Below, one piece after another: positions 24,101 to 33,211 of a DNA stretch of 36,246 nucleotides (position 1 is its first letter; each line of letters begins with the position of its first letter). The position numbers and the translations under genes were made by a program. The stretch comes from Patescibacteria group bacterium (GTDB lineage Bacteria; Patescibacteriota; Patescibacteriia; JAHJFT01). Below the pieces are notes generated by a model that saw nothing but the letters and a program-made list of their open reading frames with translations, did not search any database and was not told the DNA's origin. The DNA lies in assembly GCA_018824325.1 (NCBI GenBank), contig JAHJFT010000043.1:1-36246 (forward strand), read 5' to 3'.

Positions 24101-27100
24101 GCCATGAAGGCCACAAACTCGTTGTATATGCCCGAAGATACGAACCCGACTCCAAGCTCGGTACACTGCCGCCTACTACCTTGCACTCGGTCGTCTCGTC
24201 AATTAGCTTGCATACCGCGTCGCTCTCGCATGAAATACCCGTGTCCACGCCGTCTTTGACGCAGGTACGTTTTCCGCCGGTTATCAAACGATAGGTATCA
24301 AGACTTTTAGCCAACTGCCCGAAATCGGCGATTCTTTTTACGTCGCGCGTCAATTTGTCCTTGTCCGCGTCGCAATGCGCGCCGTCTTCGTGGGCCGAGC
24401 ATTCCAAATCATGGGTGCAGGAAATTAGTTTGCCCGGCTCATCAACTAAAGCTAAGTACTCGCCAAACCGGTCTCGGCAAACGCGCTCATTGGTCACATT
24501 GTCGTAATTAAATACGAAATTTTCCAAAAATTGATTGTAAATATTAACCGTTATTTCATTTGCCCCTTCGCTATGAGACAAAATATAAATATTGGTATAA
24601 ATCGGATCCCCCACCTTGTTGGCCGCGCCAACATAAGTGCTCGTGCCGTACTGCACCGCCGCGTACCCGTCAACTTCCATGCTTTGCGGCGCGCCGCCAA
24701 AACCTTGAGCCGCATACCATTCTTCGGGCGAAAGATGCTCCGGATTGGCCATTATCCTAAGGCCGATCGCGTCGCGCGCCCAAGCCGCGCCCGCTGGCGC
24801 GTCCGCGTAAGTTAACAAATATTCTTTAGGCACACTCTCGGGCGGCGTCGCCACCTCGACCACTGCAAGCTCGGGTAAAAGATTGGGCACATTGTCACGG
24901 CAATACATGCTCGCAAAATGCCATATATCCGGATCGGAAAATTCCATCCACGGATTTTCGCAAAGAAGCACGGTCACGCTCGCCGAATCTGACACAACCT
25001 CTCCGGCGCAACGGCCCGTCTCCTCGCCCTCCGGAATCACGCACAGATTGCGCGCGCAGTCGCTGTCCCGCTCACACGCCCGGCCGAACATATTGTCTAA
25101 AGTTATCTTGGCTTGCGCGCTAACTGCCTCCTGGCCGTTGAGCCCGGCCGGCGCAATCATGGATTCGGTTCTGTCGCCCGGCTCAACCGAAACAATATTA
25201 TCCCCTGAATCATCGGCCGCGCTGCTCGACCAGCCCCACTCCCACTCATAAAGCCCGGCAATCTCTTCTATTGCCTGCGGCGACAAACCCGCTCGCCTTG
25301 ACATGGCGTGGGCCGTGAAACTGCGCTGACCGTACACTTCGCCCTCGCGCGCCGTGTTGAAAAAGAAATAATCCGACGGATCCTTAATCTCAACATAATC
25401 CAATTTGCAAATCTCCGTGCCCGTGCCGAAAAAGCTGGCATAATACTCATCCAAAGCCACCCCGCGCGCGCTCTTAAGCCCGGGCAAAATCCTTATTTGA
25501 TACCATGTATTCGCGTCAAGAACCTGCTTTATTTTATAACTCGCCGTCTGTCCGCTTATCCGGACATCTCCGGCCACCAGCCCGCTTCGGCCGCAATAAT
25601 GCAGCCCTCGCCAATCAATGGTATCATCCGCCTTGGCCCAGGCAAGACCGGCCACCAGACGGCTAAAAAATCTTTTTATTCCGCGCCAAGCTCTCTGCCA
25701 CCAAGACAGACCGTCATCCGGCGCGTAGCTTATTTTATAATCCATCTCATCACCGGCGCACTCTTCGGTTTGACCGGCGATCAGCAAAATCCTGTCTTTC
25801 ATCTCCCCGCCCTCTTCATACCTTATTGACACCTGGTCAATCGGTTCGTTGAACGTAATCTCAATCCGGGCGTTTAGGCAAATATCGTTGGCATCGCCCG
25901 GCGGAATAATTGACTGAACGCGCGGCATTGAATAACAGCATGAATTTTCCGCAAGACCAAGACCCGGGTCAATGGCCTTGCATTCGGCGTCAAATATAAA
26001 ACCGCACTCAAGCCCGAAAGTCGCTTCCCCGATCACCGTCTCGGCCGTGGCTCGAACAAGCGTTGATTGCAATCCGTCCTCATCCACCGCGCCCGCGCCC
26101 ACGGCTTCGGCAACCTGGAGCGCGTCACCGCGCCCGTCGCCCGTACCGATCTCGCACCCCGCTTCCTCGCCAATCCCCACTATTCCGTCGCCGCAATATG
26201 AAGCCGCTGTATAAAAATAAGACGAGCCAAGATTAAGGCAGGCCAAACCGCAGCCTTCTTGGCCATCGCAATCCTCGCCCGTCTCTCGAATACCGTTGCC
26301 GCAACAACCCAAATCGGTCAGTCCCAAGCACGGATAGGTTCCTTCGTTCAGGCACTTTTCCGAACAGCCGTCGCCCGAACGCGGACGACACTGTTCGTCG
26401 CCAATGCCCGCGCAATCAATATTTGAAAGACAGATACTCCCATCCGAACAATCGCGTCCGTCATCGCAGTCCTCACCCAGCCTGATCTCGGCCGTGCCAT
26501 TGCCGCAAATCGCCATGGGCCCGGGATTGGAACCTTCTAAAAGACACTCGGCGCTGCAGCCGTCGCCCGAACGCCGATTTCCGTCGTCGCAGTCCTCGCC
26601 GTCGCCCAAACTGCTGTTCCCGCAAATGGAACCGCCCAGGGTTGAGCCTTCGTTCTGGCAACCCCGACTGCAGCCGTCGCCATTCAAGTCATTACCGTCA
26701 TCGCATTCCTCAACCCCTTCAATCCATGGATTCCGCCACGGAGAAAGATAACTTTCATTCTCCACGTCCGCGTTGCCGCAAGTTCCATCATCCACCACTT
26801 GCTTTACCGGCTCAATAAGACATCGGCCGCTACAGCCATCGCCATCTAAAATATTTGAGTCATCGCATTCTTCACCCAACGAGGCTTCAACCACTCCGTT
26901 TCCGCAAACCGCAATATTCGTAACCGAACCCAAATGAAGACATAATTCTTTATTACACCACGCCGACACGCTATCCGAACTCGTATCAACCGCGCCCCCC
27001 CCAAGCAGTCTCGCCACCAAACTATCATCAACGCTCCAACCCCAATCATATTCCGAACCGTCCAAAACCTGGCCTCGCGTACTGCACTCGTCAGCCTCGC

Positions 27101-30100
27101 CATAGGCAATGGCGCGAAACGCCTGGCGCTCTCCCTGAGACTGGACAATACCTAACGTCGGCCTAAGCTCAACATGGTCAATCATGCAAAGCGCCTCTTT
27201 GGTTCTGAATGTCCATGAAAAATTATCTCCATAATTTAATTCTGTGAGATTTGTCAGCGTATAACTCTTGATTTCATCACTTAAAATAACTCTATAATAT
27301 TCTCTGGGCTCAAAATCAGGATGCGAAATCTCTATCTCTTGCCAAGTTTCGGGATCCTGTCCGGACGCATTTATATTTGTCACCAAATTAGCGCCGGAAA
27401 AATAACGACAATTTTCATTATCACATTTCAGAAGCTGAATATTGCCCGGCTCAAGTATTGAAGCCGAATCCATCAAAGTGTTAAAACGCACATAAATATT
27501 GGCGTTAAGACACGCATCAAGGCAATTGGGTTCATATTCCAAAACCGCCGGATCCGTAAAATCAATCTCCAAAAGCCCAGCGTCCCGCAGGCCGGCCGTC
27601 TGGGCCGCGATTTCCGCAGGCTCGCCCCGCGTTTCGGAAATCGGCTGCGCCTGGGCCAGGTGCGGAGATTCTCCATCCGGCACCGAAACCTGGGCTTTCA
27701 AAATATCGCTTGACGACCAAACCCAATCATAAGAACTCGCGTCAATCGCCAGGCAAATATCTTCACCCGCGATCGCCGCCGCGTTATAATCCACCGGACT
27801 AAAATCACGCGCAATCTTATATCCGGGCTGGACTGCCACATCTCCCAAAGTACACAAATCCGAACTCTCGCTCGTCTTCCACCTGAAACAATAGGCATAG
27901 CCTTCGCCGCATTCCTCGGCCCGTTCTTCCATTTCCAAGCCGCCAACGCTATCGTCGCCGCGCAGTCTCGTGCTGAGCTTTACCTCGTACCAGCTGGCCG
28001 TATCAAAATTTGTAGTCCGAAGCTGAAAGCCTCTATTATCATTAATCGCGTCAATGCCCGATACCGCGGCATCAACCGTGGCCGCGCAAGGCTCCTCGTC
28101 TAAACCAACGCATTTTTTAATCTGGATGTTGTCGGTGGTGAATCGACTCGTATCCATCGGCGCGTTAAAGCGCACCGTGGCCACCGCATTCACGCATACA
28201 TCCTCGCCGCCGCTTCGCTCGCTCCACGGAGAAGGACTGGCCGGCAAATCTTCGGCCATACAAGATTCAACAACCTGCGGAGTAATCGGAATGATACCTG
28301 TGCTAAATCTCCAGACAAACGAAGGTTGGCTCGGCGCGATGGCGCATTCCTCGTCCAAGCCGACGCAAGAACCGTCGGCGCAGCACTGCTGATCCACTTC
28401 GCACGCGCCCGGCTCCTCAAGACAGTTTTCTACCTTGAAATTCAAACCATTACTTAAAGCGTCCTCAGCCGACGCCGCGGTCACCGGGCCGGTTTCGGCC
28501 TCAAGCGGCGCTTCGGTTAAAATTTCTTTGTCCGCCCAGGCAATAATTTCCGCAAGCTTTGAATTATAAAAAGTAACTATTCCTGGAGAAGTACCTAAAC
28601 GTTCTCCAAAAATAGTTACTCCGGTTCCGGCCGGCCCCACATTGGGAAACAGCCGACAAATGCCGGGCGAGAGCGAATCATTATTTACCGTAAAATCAAC
28701 CGGCTCACTCATCCTTCCGTCCGAACGCGTCACCCTGACTTCGTGAATGCCCAAACTAAGCGACTCCCCGTCATTATATTCTCGCGGAACTTTAAATGTT
28801 ATGTTGTCGCGAAACCAGAAATCATCGCCGCAATCTTCCGGAAAATCAAAGCTCGCCAAAGCCGACTGGCCGGTCGAAGAATTGGTAAGCGTCACTCGGC
28901 CCACGCTTGAACCGAAATTTGAGCCGCGCAAAGTCACGTATTCGCCCACCGGCCCGTCCGAAGGGTCAATCTCCACGATAATCGGTTGTCCGGCCAAACC
29001 CGCTTCAACCACTTCAAAATTCACTCCGTTACTGAAATTGCCGTCAACGCTCACGCGCGTCGCGTAATCTCCGGCCGCGAGCGGCGGCACGACCGCGGAT
29101 ATTTCCCCATCATGCCAACTGGCGATTCTTCCGGCCTCTATTTCGCCGAATAAAACCTGGTCCGGTTCCTCGCCAAAACCGACGCCCGAAATATCAACCG
29201 TGATGCCAACCTCGCCCTCGTCCGGCAAAATGCGACAAATGCCCGGCCTTGATACCGCGTTCACCCAAAAATCGGCAATCACCGGACCGCGCGCGTCATT
29301 TGTTAAATCCAGTTCCGCGTCCGCCGTGCCAACCTCAATCGGCCCGCTCACCGCGCCCTGGGGCACGGTAATAATAATTTGATCATTGCTCCACGCGCCG
29401 TCGCATGACGCCAGCTCGGCCGACATCTCGTCGCCCTCGGCCGAAATTCCTAAGAATCTAACCGTGCCCACGCGCGCGCCAAAATATTGGCCGCCTATGG
29501 TCACAAAAGTGCCGAACGCTCCGTCAAGCGGATCAACCGACTCAATAATGGGCAAAGAAACGCACACTCCGTCCTCGCAATAACCAAAAGCACAATCTTC
29601 ATTGCCCGAGCAAGACTGCCCGGAGCAAGCGCCGCACCAATCCGGGTCATCCGGCGAAACGCCGCCGCAATCAATTCCGGTCTCGCCCGCGTCTTGCGCG
29701 CCGTTAAAACAATGCTCGGCCCGGATAATCACGCCCACCGCGCCGGAAAGAGTGTCATTATCATCAATATCGTAAGCGCGCGCTCGTATCTCGTGGCGCG
29801 AGCCAAGCACATAGCCGCTCGTCTCCCATTCAGCCTGGGCCGTAAAGCTTGTCGGCGTAGGTGCTGGCGGACCGTCGCTTCCGATAAGTTCATTATCTAT
29901 CTCAAAATCAACCAATGACACGCCGGCGTCGTCTTCAGCGTAGGCCTGGAGCGCGATAAACGAATTCACGGGCACACCTTGACCTGAATCCGGATAAGTG
30001 ATACTGACGCTCGGCCCCTGCACGTCCACCAGATTGCCAGTGGTAAACAAACCTTCGCAAATTGCGCCAAAACCACTGCAACTTATAAACATGCCGCTGC

Positions 30101-30815
30101 TGCTCCTCACGCCCTCAAAAATTTTAATATTATATTCCGTGTCCGCGTCAAAGCATTTTCTGTCTTGATTAGGTTCGGGACAAGACGCGTCCGGTACAAA
30201 ACTGACCTTGGCGCCCGAAACCGCGTAATCGCCACTCACCTCGGCTCCGTCGCTCGCTCGAGAAACGGAAATATTTTTTTCCGCCGTAGTCGGGTCAACC
30301 GAAGCGTTAAACAAAATTCTTACAGTAACGTTCCTGATTGGAATCGCCCCCTGCGGACTCATGCTCTTTACCTGAAAAACCCTGGCTCCGGACCCGCCAA
30401 CGCCCGGTCCGCCCCCACCGCCCGGTCCGCCCGGCCCTACCCCGGTCGCTTCAAGCAAAGAATTTAAAACAAATTGCGTAATGGCGAAAGAAGTAAGTAT
30501 TATCGCCAGACCAATTACCGCGTTTATCAAAATCTTTTTTGCCTTTTCCACTTTTTCCTCGTCGCCGCCGGCCGTCATCCAAACAAAGCCGCCATATAAA
30601 ATTAAAACCACGGCAGTTATACCAAGAAGCGTAAGGAATGACCTTATTATCCGGGCGACAACCACTCTGATATCACCGCCACCCAAACCGATTTCTTCGG
30701 CCACTTGGGCCAGCCCCACGTCAATGGCAAATGCCTGGTTTACAAAAATTAAAAAACTGACAAAAAATATCAACCCAAATCCGATTATTAAAATTGTACG
30801 CGCTCTCTTTTGCAT
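21144..30815 (-). CDS. Giant cysteine-rich surface protein with VirB2-like pilin N-terminus
   Basis: The 3223-residue frame is uninterrupted. A signal peptide (1-30, ending AFA) is followed by a T4SS-pilin/VirB2-like domain (about 35-125: two hydrophobic helices around LYGGFVWMTAGGDEEKVEKAK) and a Gly/Pro linker. Next come Big_5-like Ig folds (one at about 148-270, three more later), a Cys cluster (about 367-418), about four IPT/TIG-like domains (about 415-795) and two clusters of DUF4215-like motifs (CGNG...GEECDDGN...GDGCS..C). The first cluster spans about 1300-1530 and the second about 2330-2930. The C-terminal part (about 2935-3223) looks like a degenerate von Willebrand A-type domain. 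It starts in a TGATG overlap with the 595-residue paralogue. Adhesion or host contact is inferred, not shown. Confidence 0.9.
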   Translation of the reverse strand: MQKRARTILIIGFGLIFFVSFLIFVNQAFAIDVGLAQVAEEIGLGGGDIRVVVARIIRSFLTLLGITAVVLILYGGFVWMTAGGDEEKVEKAKKILINAVIGLAIILTSFAITQFVLNSLLEATGVGPGGPGGGGGPGVGGSGARVFQVKSMSPQGAIPIRNVTVRILFNASVDPTTAEKNISVSRASDGAEVSGDYAVSGAKVSFVPDASCPEPNQDRKCFDADTEYNIKIFEGVRSSSGMFISCSGFGAICEGLFTTGNLVDVQGPSVSITYPDSGQGVPVNSFIALQAYAEDDAGVSLVDFEIDNELIGSDGPPAPTPTSFTAQAEWETSGYVLGSRHEIRARAYDIDDNDTLSGAVGVIIRAEHCFNGAQDAGETGIDCGGVSPDDPDWCGACSGQSCSGNEDCAFGYCEDGVCVSLPIIESVDPLDGAFGTFVTIGGQYFGARVGTVRFLGISAEGDEMSAELASCDGAWSNDQIIITVPQGAVSGPIEVGTADAELDLTNDARGPVIADFWVNAVSRPGICRILPDEGEVGITVDISGVGFGEEPDQVLFGEIEAGRIASWHDGEISAVVPPLAAGDYATRVSVDGNFSNGVNFEVVEAGLAGQPIIVEIDPSDGPVGEYVTLRGSNFGSSVGRVTLTNSSTGQSALASFDFPEDCGDDFWFRDNITFKVPREYNDGESLSLGIHEVRVTRSDGRMSEPVDFTVNNDSLSPGICRLFPNVGPAGTGVTIFGERLGTSPGIVTFYNSKLAEIIAWADKEILTEAPLEAETGPVTAASAEDALSNGLNFKVENCLEEPGACEVDQQCCADGSCVGLDEECAIAPSQPSFVWRFSTGIIPITPQVVESCMAEDLPASPSPWSERSGGEDVCVNAVATVRFNAPMDTSRFTTDNIQIKKCVGLDEEPCAATVDAAVSGIDAINDNRGFQLRTTNFDTASWYEVKLSTRLRGDDSVGGLEMEERAEECGEGYAYCFRWKTSESSDLCTLGDVAVQPGYKIARDFSPVDYNAAAIAGEDICLAIDASSYDWVWSSSDILKAQVSVPDGESPHLAQAQPISETRGEPAEIAAQTAGLRDAGLLEIDFTDPAVLEYEPNCLDACLNANIYVRFNTLMDSASILEPGNIQLLKCDNENCRYFSGANLVTNINASGQDPETWQEIEISHPDFEPREYYRVILSDEIKSYTLTNLTELNYGDNFSWTFRTKEALCMIDHVELRPTLGIVQSQGERQAFRAIAYGEADECSTRGQVLDGSEYDWGWSVDDSLVARLLGGGAVDTSSDSVSAWCNKELCLHLGSVTNIAVCGNGVVEASLGEECDDSNILDGDGCSGRCLIEPVKQVVDDGTCGNADVENESYLSPWRNPWIEGVEECDDGNDLNGDGCSRGCQNEGSTLGGSICGNSSLGDGEDCDDGNRRSGDGCSAECLLEGSNPGPMAICGNGTAEIRLGEDCDDGRDCSDGSICLSNIDCAGIGDEQCRPRSGDGCSEKCLNEGTYPCLGLTDLGCCGNGIRETGEDCDGQEGCGLACLNLGSSYFYTAASYCGDGIVGIGEEAGCEIGTGDGRGDALQVAEAVGAGAVDEDGLQSTLVRATAETVIGEATFGLECGFIFDAECKAIDPGLGLAENSCCYSMPRVQSIIPPGDANDICLNARIEITFNEPIDQVSIRYEEGGEMKDRILLIAGQTEECAGDEMDYKISYAPDDGLSWWQRAWRGIKRFFSRLVAGLAWAKADDTIDWRGLHYCGRSGLVAGDVRISGQTASYKIKQVLDANTWYQIRILPGLKSARGVALDEYYASFFGTGTEICKLDYVEIKDPSDYFFFNTAREGEVYGQRSFTAHAMSRRAGLSPQAIEEIAGLYEWEWGWSSSAADDSGDNIVSVEPGDRTESMIAPAGLNGQEAVSAQAKITLDNMFGRACERDSDCARNLCVIPEGEETGRCAGEVVSDSASVTVLLCENPWMEFSDPDIWHFASMYCRDNVPNLLPELAVVEVATPPESVPKEYLLTYADAPAGAAWARDAIGLRIMANPEHLSPEEWYAAQGFGGAPQSMEVDGYAAVQYGTSTYVGAANKVGDPIYTNIYILSHSEGANEITVNIYNQFLENFVFNYDNVTNERVCRDRFGEYLALVDEPGKLISCTHDLECSAHEDGAHCDADKDKLTRDVKRIADFGQLAKSLDTYRLITGGKRTCVKDGVDTGISCESDAVCKLIDETTECKVVGGSVPSLESGSYLRAYTTSLWPSWQSVLGNALGESVAVDPVNQFAGCGNGYDASTCFDSDALEAMCPRGSLVYQYHSIGAENYQINAQLEFENLWDPFSFDEHIGFERDWCDNTIFSNNDLCGDGLHGPDEICELGETKLESRGCSGDERRQVGCVADGPSCRWATRGDAEYGECVLRAPACGNGVREGFCVGGDYDALLCQNDYDCPEGVCSLKLGEVCDDGANNGKYGHCNLDCTGSGAYCGDGVLAGAEQCDLEDENGQYASGCSWDCRAPGPMCGDAIIQSEEQCEEGDFEEMTSGICRDTAEVQCAANGDCPGYRKAGNYCSISREACVPGDRKACGDFGGTCESYDTKNPCLTVCGTDPDTGYELKRVRTCDPGVCEWGAWGACVTDNICGNGMREGAEECDDGNTDNADGCVIVPGREGDLNVSCKIAYCDDGYRYAGIESCDAGSANGMPCTPRYGESCTYCTHTCNWATVTGSYCGDSTLNAGEECDEGPVACWYQHPNLWSGVGKYNPFTGPEPCNPYEEHACPILFKCERCLLGVSTECTQGTCDEYAGVCQGQGISLAHTPAIPPEAPLDYGYNAEYCDSTCHIARREGPRCGDGIVQSRPYPPLPWDYPETSYESCDPNRKSCPGDQICQLGKGGKYYCFVGAGEGSVIESTGEVCDSGASNGEYGATAANCNATCTALAPYCGDGKTDTGRGEKCDWGFADYNKKVDLVIISSASSKCHTYDSVKGVCDNINGIIGEFSGLYGYDIEKTFYLINEEYKKVLDADKTLFGECVDNIINGQGELELTASDGSVIKSYTGLTPRHSDEMCDAAYGLAGNLGNCSNGLFTPASGSPKWNNAFVDVAANHVWREGSLKLILALDNTVPFWDAFSGQWLRSSQVWFTLMNNFYGAEFANLEEKPRLIIAYDNSAYDNRETGDDCITHADNVKTQDGLDSIYYFQSPGNWVGRGSAILDYSYAWGGDDTSVENMLRNVFRSIFCDIDNDGDTDCSCLAATCL

Positions 30816-32602
30816 CAGCGTTCTTTAATTGGTATGCCGGCGCACGGCCCGCTTGTTCTTGAGGTTGACGCCTCCCGATCACAACACCAGGGCGCGAACT
30901 CCCTATCCTTGGGGCAATTTCTTGTTGCCGCCGGATTAAAACAATTTTGATAGACGTCTTTTACCGCAAAGAAAATCTCCGGATAATAGGCCGTTTCCTC
31001 CAAAAACAAACCGTGGCTCATTTCAGCTATACTATGGTGCGGCGCCAGGCCCTCTTCCACCGGCTGACCGTCAACCGTGTAGTTATCCGAGGAAATAGTA
31101 AACCAAACCGGAAACTCTTCATTTCCGCTGCCCAGCATTATATTGGACGTATTCAAACTTGAAAAACTCATCAACGTATCCCAGGTTATCTTAACCGGCA
31201 GGTCCGGGGAAACCCCGCTCTCGCCCGGCTCTGGGCTTGCCGCGTCTACTCCGGGCGGCTCAAGAAATATATCGTCGGACGTGGAAAAAGCCCAAGTATA
31301 ATTATCATCAGGCGGTCCCTGGGTCGCACTGTCGCGATTGCCGTCCAAAGAATTTCCCGCCATGTCAACCACTCCGTTATACGGAAATATTGCCAGCGGT
31401 TCTTCGCCCGCCGGCATGGTCGCCGCTCTTACCACCACGTCAATATCCACCCTGCCCGGCAGGCAATAAACATCCCCGCCGCACGAATTTCTGCCGCAAA
31501 GCTCGTCGGTCATAAACTCCACCGTCTTGTACTGATTGGCAATGGAAAACGTGCCCATAATCACGCCGCCGTTTTGCGCGATAATATTGGTAAACCGACT
31601 CGCGTGTCCGGTAGCCGAAGTCGGGTCAATCGCTTCATTAAAATTAATCTGCACGATAACGTTTCTTGGGTATTCCGCTCCGGCCTGCGGAAATACGCTG
31701 CGCACTTGAGGCGGCGTAACATCAACAAACGTACCCACTTCAAATTCCCAGCGATAGCCGTCCGAATATGCCCCGTCAAAAGCCTTCTCCCCGTCGGCCC
31801 GCAAAATGCCGGCGCCCAGTTTAACCGTATAAGAAACGTCCTCGCTCGCCGAACCAAGCCACTCCACCGGCTGGAAAACAATCGTCTTCAAGTCATCGGT
31901 AAATCTCACGCGTGCCTCATCCACGGCAAAAGCCGCGCCTTCTCCGTCCGATGTTTTAAAAATCTTTACATTATCCTGATTTAATAAATCGCTCATTGTG
32001 TCATCACTCGTGTCAAGCGGCGTGCCGTTATCATCATATCCCTCAATAAAAGAAGGTAAGAACATTTCGGTTTTAAAAGTAACGAGTATCTTGGTATTTC
32101 GCGGAACATCGGTCGCGCCCCTTGCCGGATAGTGATAATCGATTATCCCGTTACCCAAAGCACCGCTAAAACCCTCGTAGGTCGGCGGTGCGGGCGGCGT
32201 GGGCGGTCCAAACAAATCCTGGCCCAAAAACGCGCGGAAAATAAAATAAGTAATCGCCCAGGCCGAAAGTACGATCGCCAAGCCGATGGCCGCGTTTATC
32301 AATACTTTTTTCGCCTTATCCACCTTTTCCGCCTCGCCCCCGGATGTCATCCACAAAAACCCGCCATACAGCACTAAGACAAGCGCGATCACCGCCAAAA
32401 GACCCAAGAACACATTGATTATCCTGGCGACGATCACCCGAATATCGGTTCCGGCCAAGCCGATCTCCTCTCCAACTGCTTCCACGCCCACTTCAATCGC
32501 GCCGGCTTGCGCCGCCAAAATAAAAAAGAATACCGCGCAAAATAAAAAAAACAAAACCAATAGAGCGGTATTCCGTTTTAATATTTTTCCTCCAACTCGC
32601 AT
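30815..32602 (-). CDS. VirB2-like pilin domain plus Big_5 surface protein
   Basis: This 595-residue protein has the same start as the giant: a signal peptide or first helix (about 10-36), then a two-helix pilin-type domain (about 45-130) with LYGGFLWMTSGGEAEKVDKAKK, nearly identical to the giant's segment. A Pro-rich linker leads to three Big_5-like domains, recognised by RGATDVPRNTKILVTFK, FPQAGAEYPRNVIVQINFNEAID and PEPGESGVSPDLPVKITWD. The tail has several Cys (NCPKDREFAPWCCDR). It is the first gene of the surface run and overlaps the giant by 1 nt (TGATG), so the two are made together, possibly as minor and major parts of one structure (inference). No Shine-Dalgarno is clear at ATG 32602. 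Confidence 0.88.
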   Translation of the reverse strand: MRVGGKILKRNTALLVLFFLFCAVFFFILAAQAGAIEVGVEAVGEEIGLAGTDIRVIVARIINVFLGLLAVIALVLVLYGGFLWMTSGGEAEKVDKAKKVLINAAIGLAIVLSAWAITYFIFRAFLGQDLFGPPTPPAPPTYEGFSGALGNGIIDYHYPARGATDVPRNTKILVTFKTEMFLPSFIEGYDDNGTPLDTSDDTMSDLLNQDNVKIFKTSDGEGAAFAVDEARVRFTDDLKTIVFQPVEWLGSASEDVSYTVKLGAGILRADGEKAFDGAYSDGYRWEFEVGTFVDVTPPQVRSVFPQAGAEYPRNVIVQINFNEAIDPTSATGHASRFTNIIAQNGGVIMGTFSIANQYKTVEFMTDELCGRNSCGGDVYCLPGRVDIDVVVRAATMPAGEEPLAIFPYNGVVDMAGNSLDGNRDSATQGPPDDNYTWAFSTSDDIFLEPPGVDAASPEPGESGVSPDLPVKITWDTLMSFSSLNTSNIMLGSGNEEFPVWFTISSDNYTVDGQPVEEGLAPHHSIAEMSHGLFLEETAYYPEIFFAVKDVYQNCFNPAATRNCPKDREFAPWCCDREASTSRTSGPCAGIPIKER

Positions 32603-32736
32603 GGGGCTTAATTAATGATTTTTTATTCTGAAAAAAATAGAAGCTTCGGCGAAAATCAACTTTTTAGGCAACAAGAAATATCTTTTTAAAACTGATTTCT
32701 ATTGCGTATTTATTTTATAAAGCTCAAAATACACTT

Positions 32737-33201
32737 TTACCGAGCTCCCAATAGAATCCTCTGCACCATTTCCCGAACCCGCGCGCCATCGGCTCGATCG
32801 CCCACTTCTTTCATGACCGCGCCCATCACTTTACCAAGGTCGCCGACGGCCGCTTTGCCGAATTGTTCAATCTGTTTTCTGATAATGGCCTCTATCTCTC
32901 GCTCACTCATTTCCTCGGGCAAGTATTGCCTAAGTATTTCCGCTTCCCGCTCATGCTGTTTTTTTAACTCCAACCTTTCTCCTTTTTCAAATTCTTCAAT
33001 CGATTCTTTTATCTGCTTGAGTTGCGTTTTAATAATACGGATTACTTCGTCATCCGGCAAAAACTTACTTTTTTCTAATTTCTTTTCTATGGCCTTATTT
33101 TTTAAAGCGGAAATTAAAAACCTGAGCGTTGAAACCTTTTCCCTCTCTCTCTGTTTCAAGGCCATGATCAATTCCTTGTTTATTTTTTCTTGAAGAGACA
33201 T
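32737..33201 (-). CDS. yqeY: GatB/YqeY domain protein
   Basis: The 154-residue helical protein is a stand-alone YqeY (PF09424), related to the tail domain of amidotransferase subunit GatB. Signatures are MSLQEKINKELIMALKQREREKVSTLRFLISALKN near the start, EILRQYLPEEMSEREIEAIIRKQI in the middle, and DLGKVMGAVMKEVGDRADGARVREMVQRIL at the end. Its exact role is not settled; binding to tRNA or charged tRNA is suggested by the GatB link. It follows rpsU by 10 bp, an arrangement seen widely. Confidence 0.94.
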   Translation of the reverse strand: MSLQEKINKELIMALKQREREKVSTLRFLISALKNKAIEKKLEKSKFLPDDEVIRIIKTQLKQIKESIEEFEKGERLELKKQHEREAEILRQYLPEEMSEREIEAIIRKQIEQFGKAAVGDLGKVMGAVMKEVGDRADGARVREMVQRILLGAR

Positions 33202-33211
33202 CGAAAAAAAT

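Noticed and set aside
22000-26920. Repeated DNA words that could suggest a CRISPR or satellite array
   Set aside because: They are in-frame codons for the recurring CGNG...CDDG motif of the giant protein, with uneven spacing and no conserved direct repeat.
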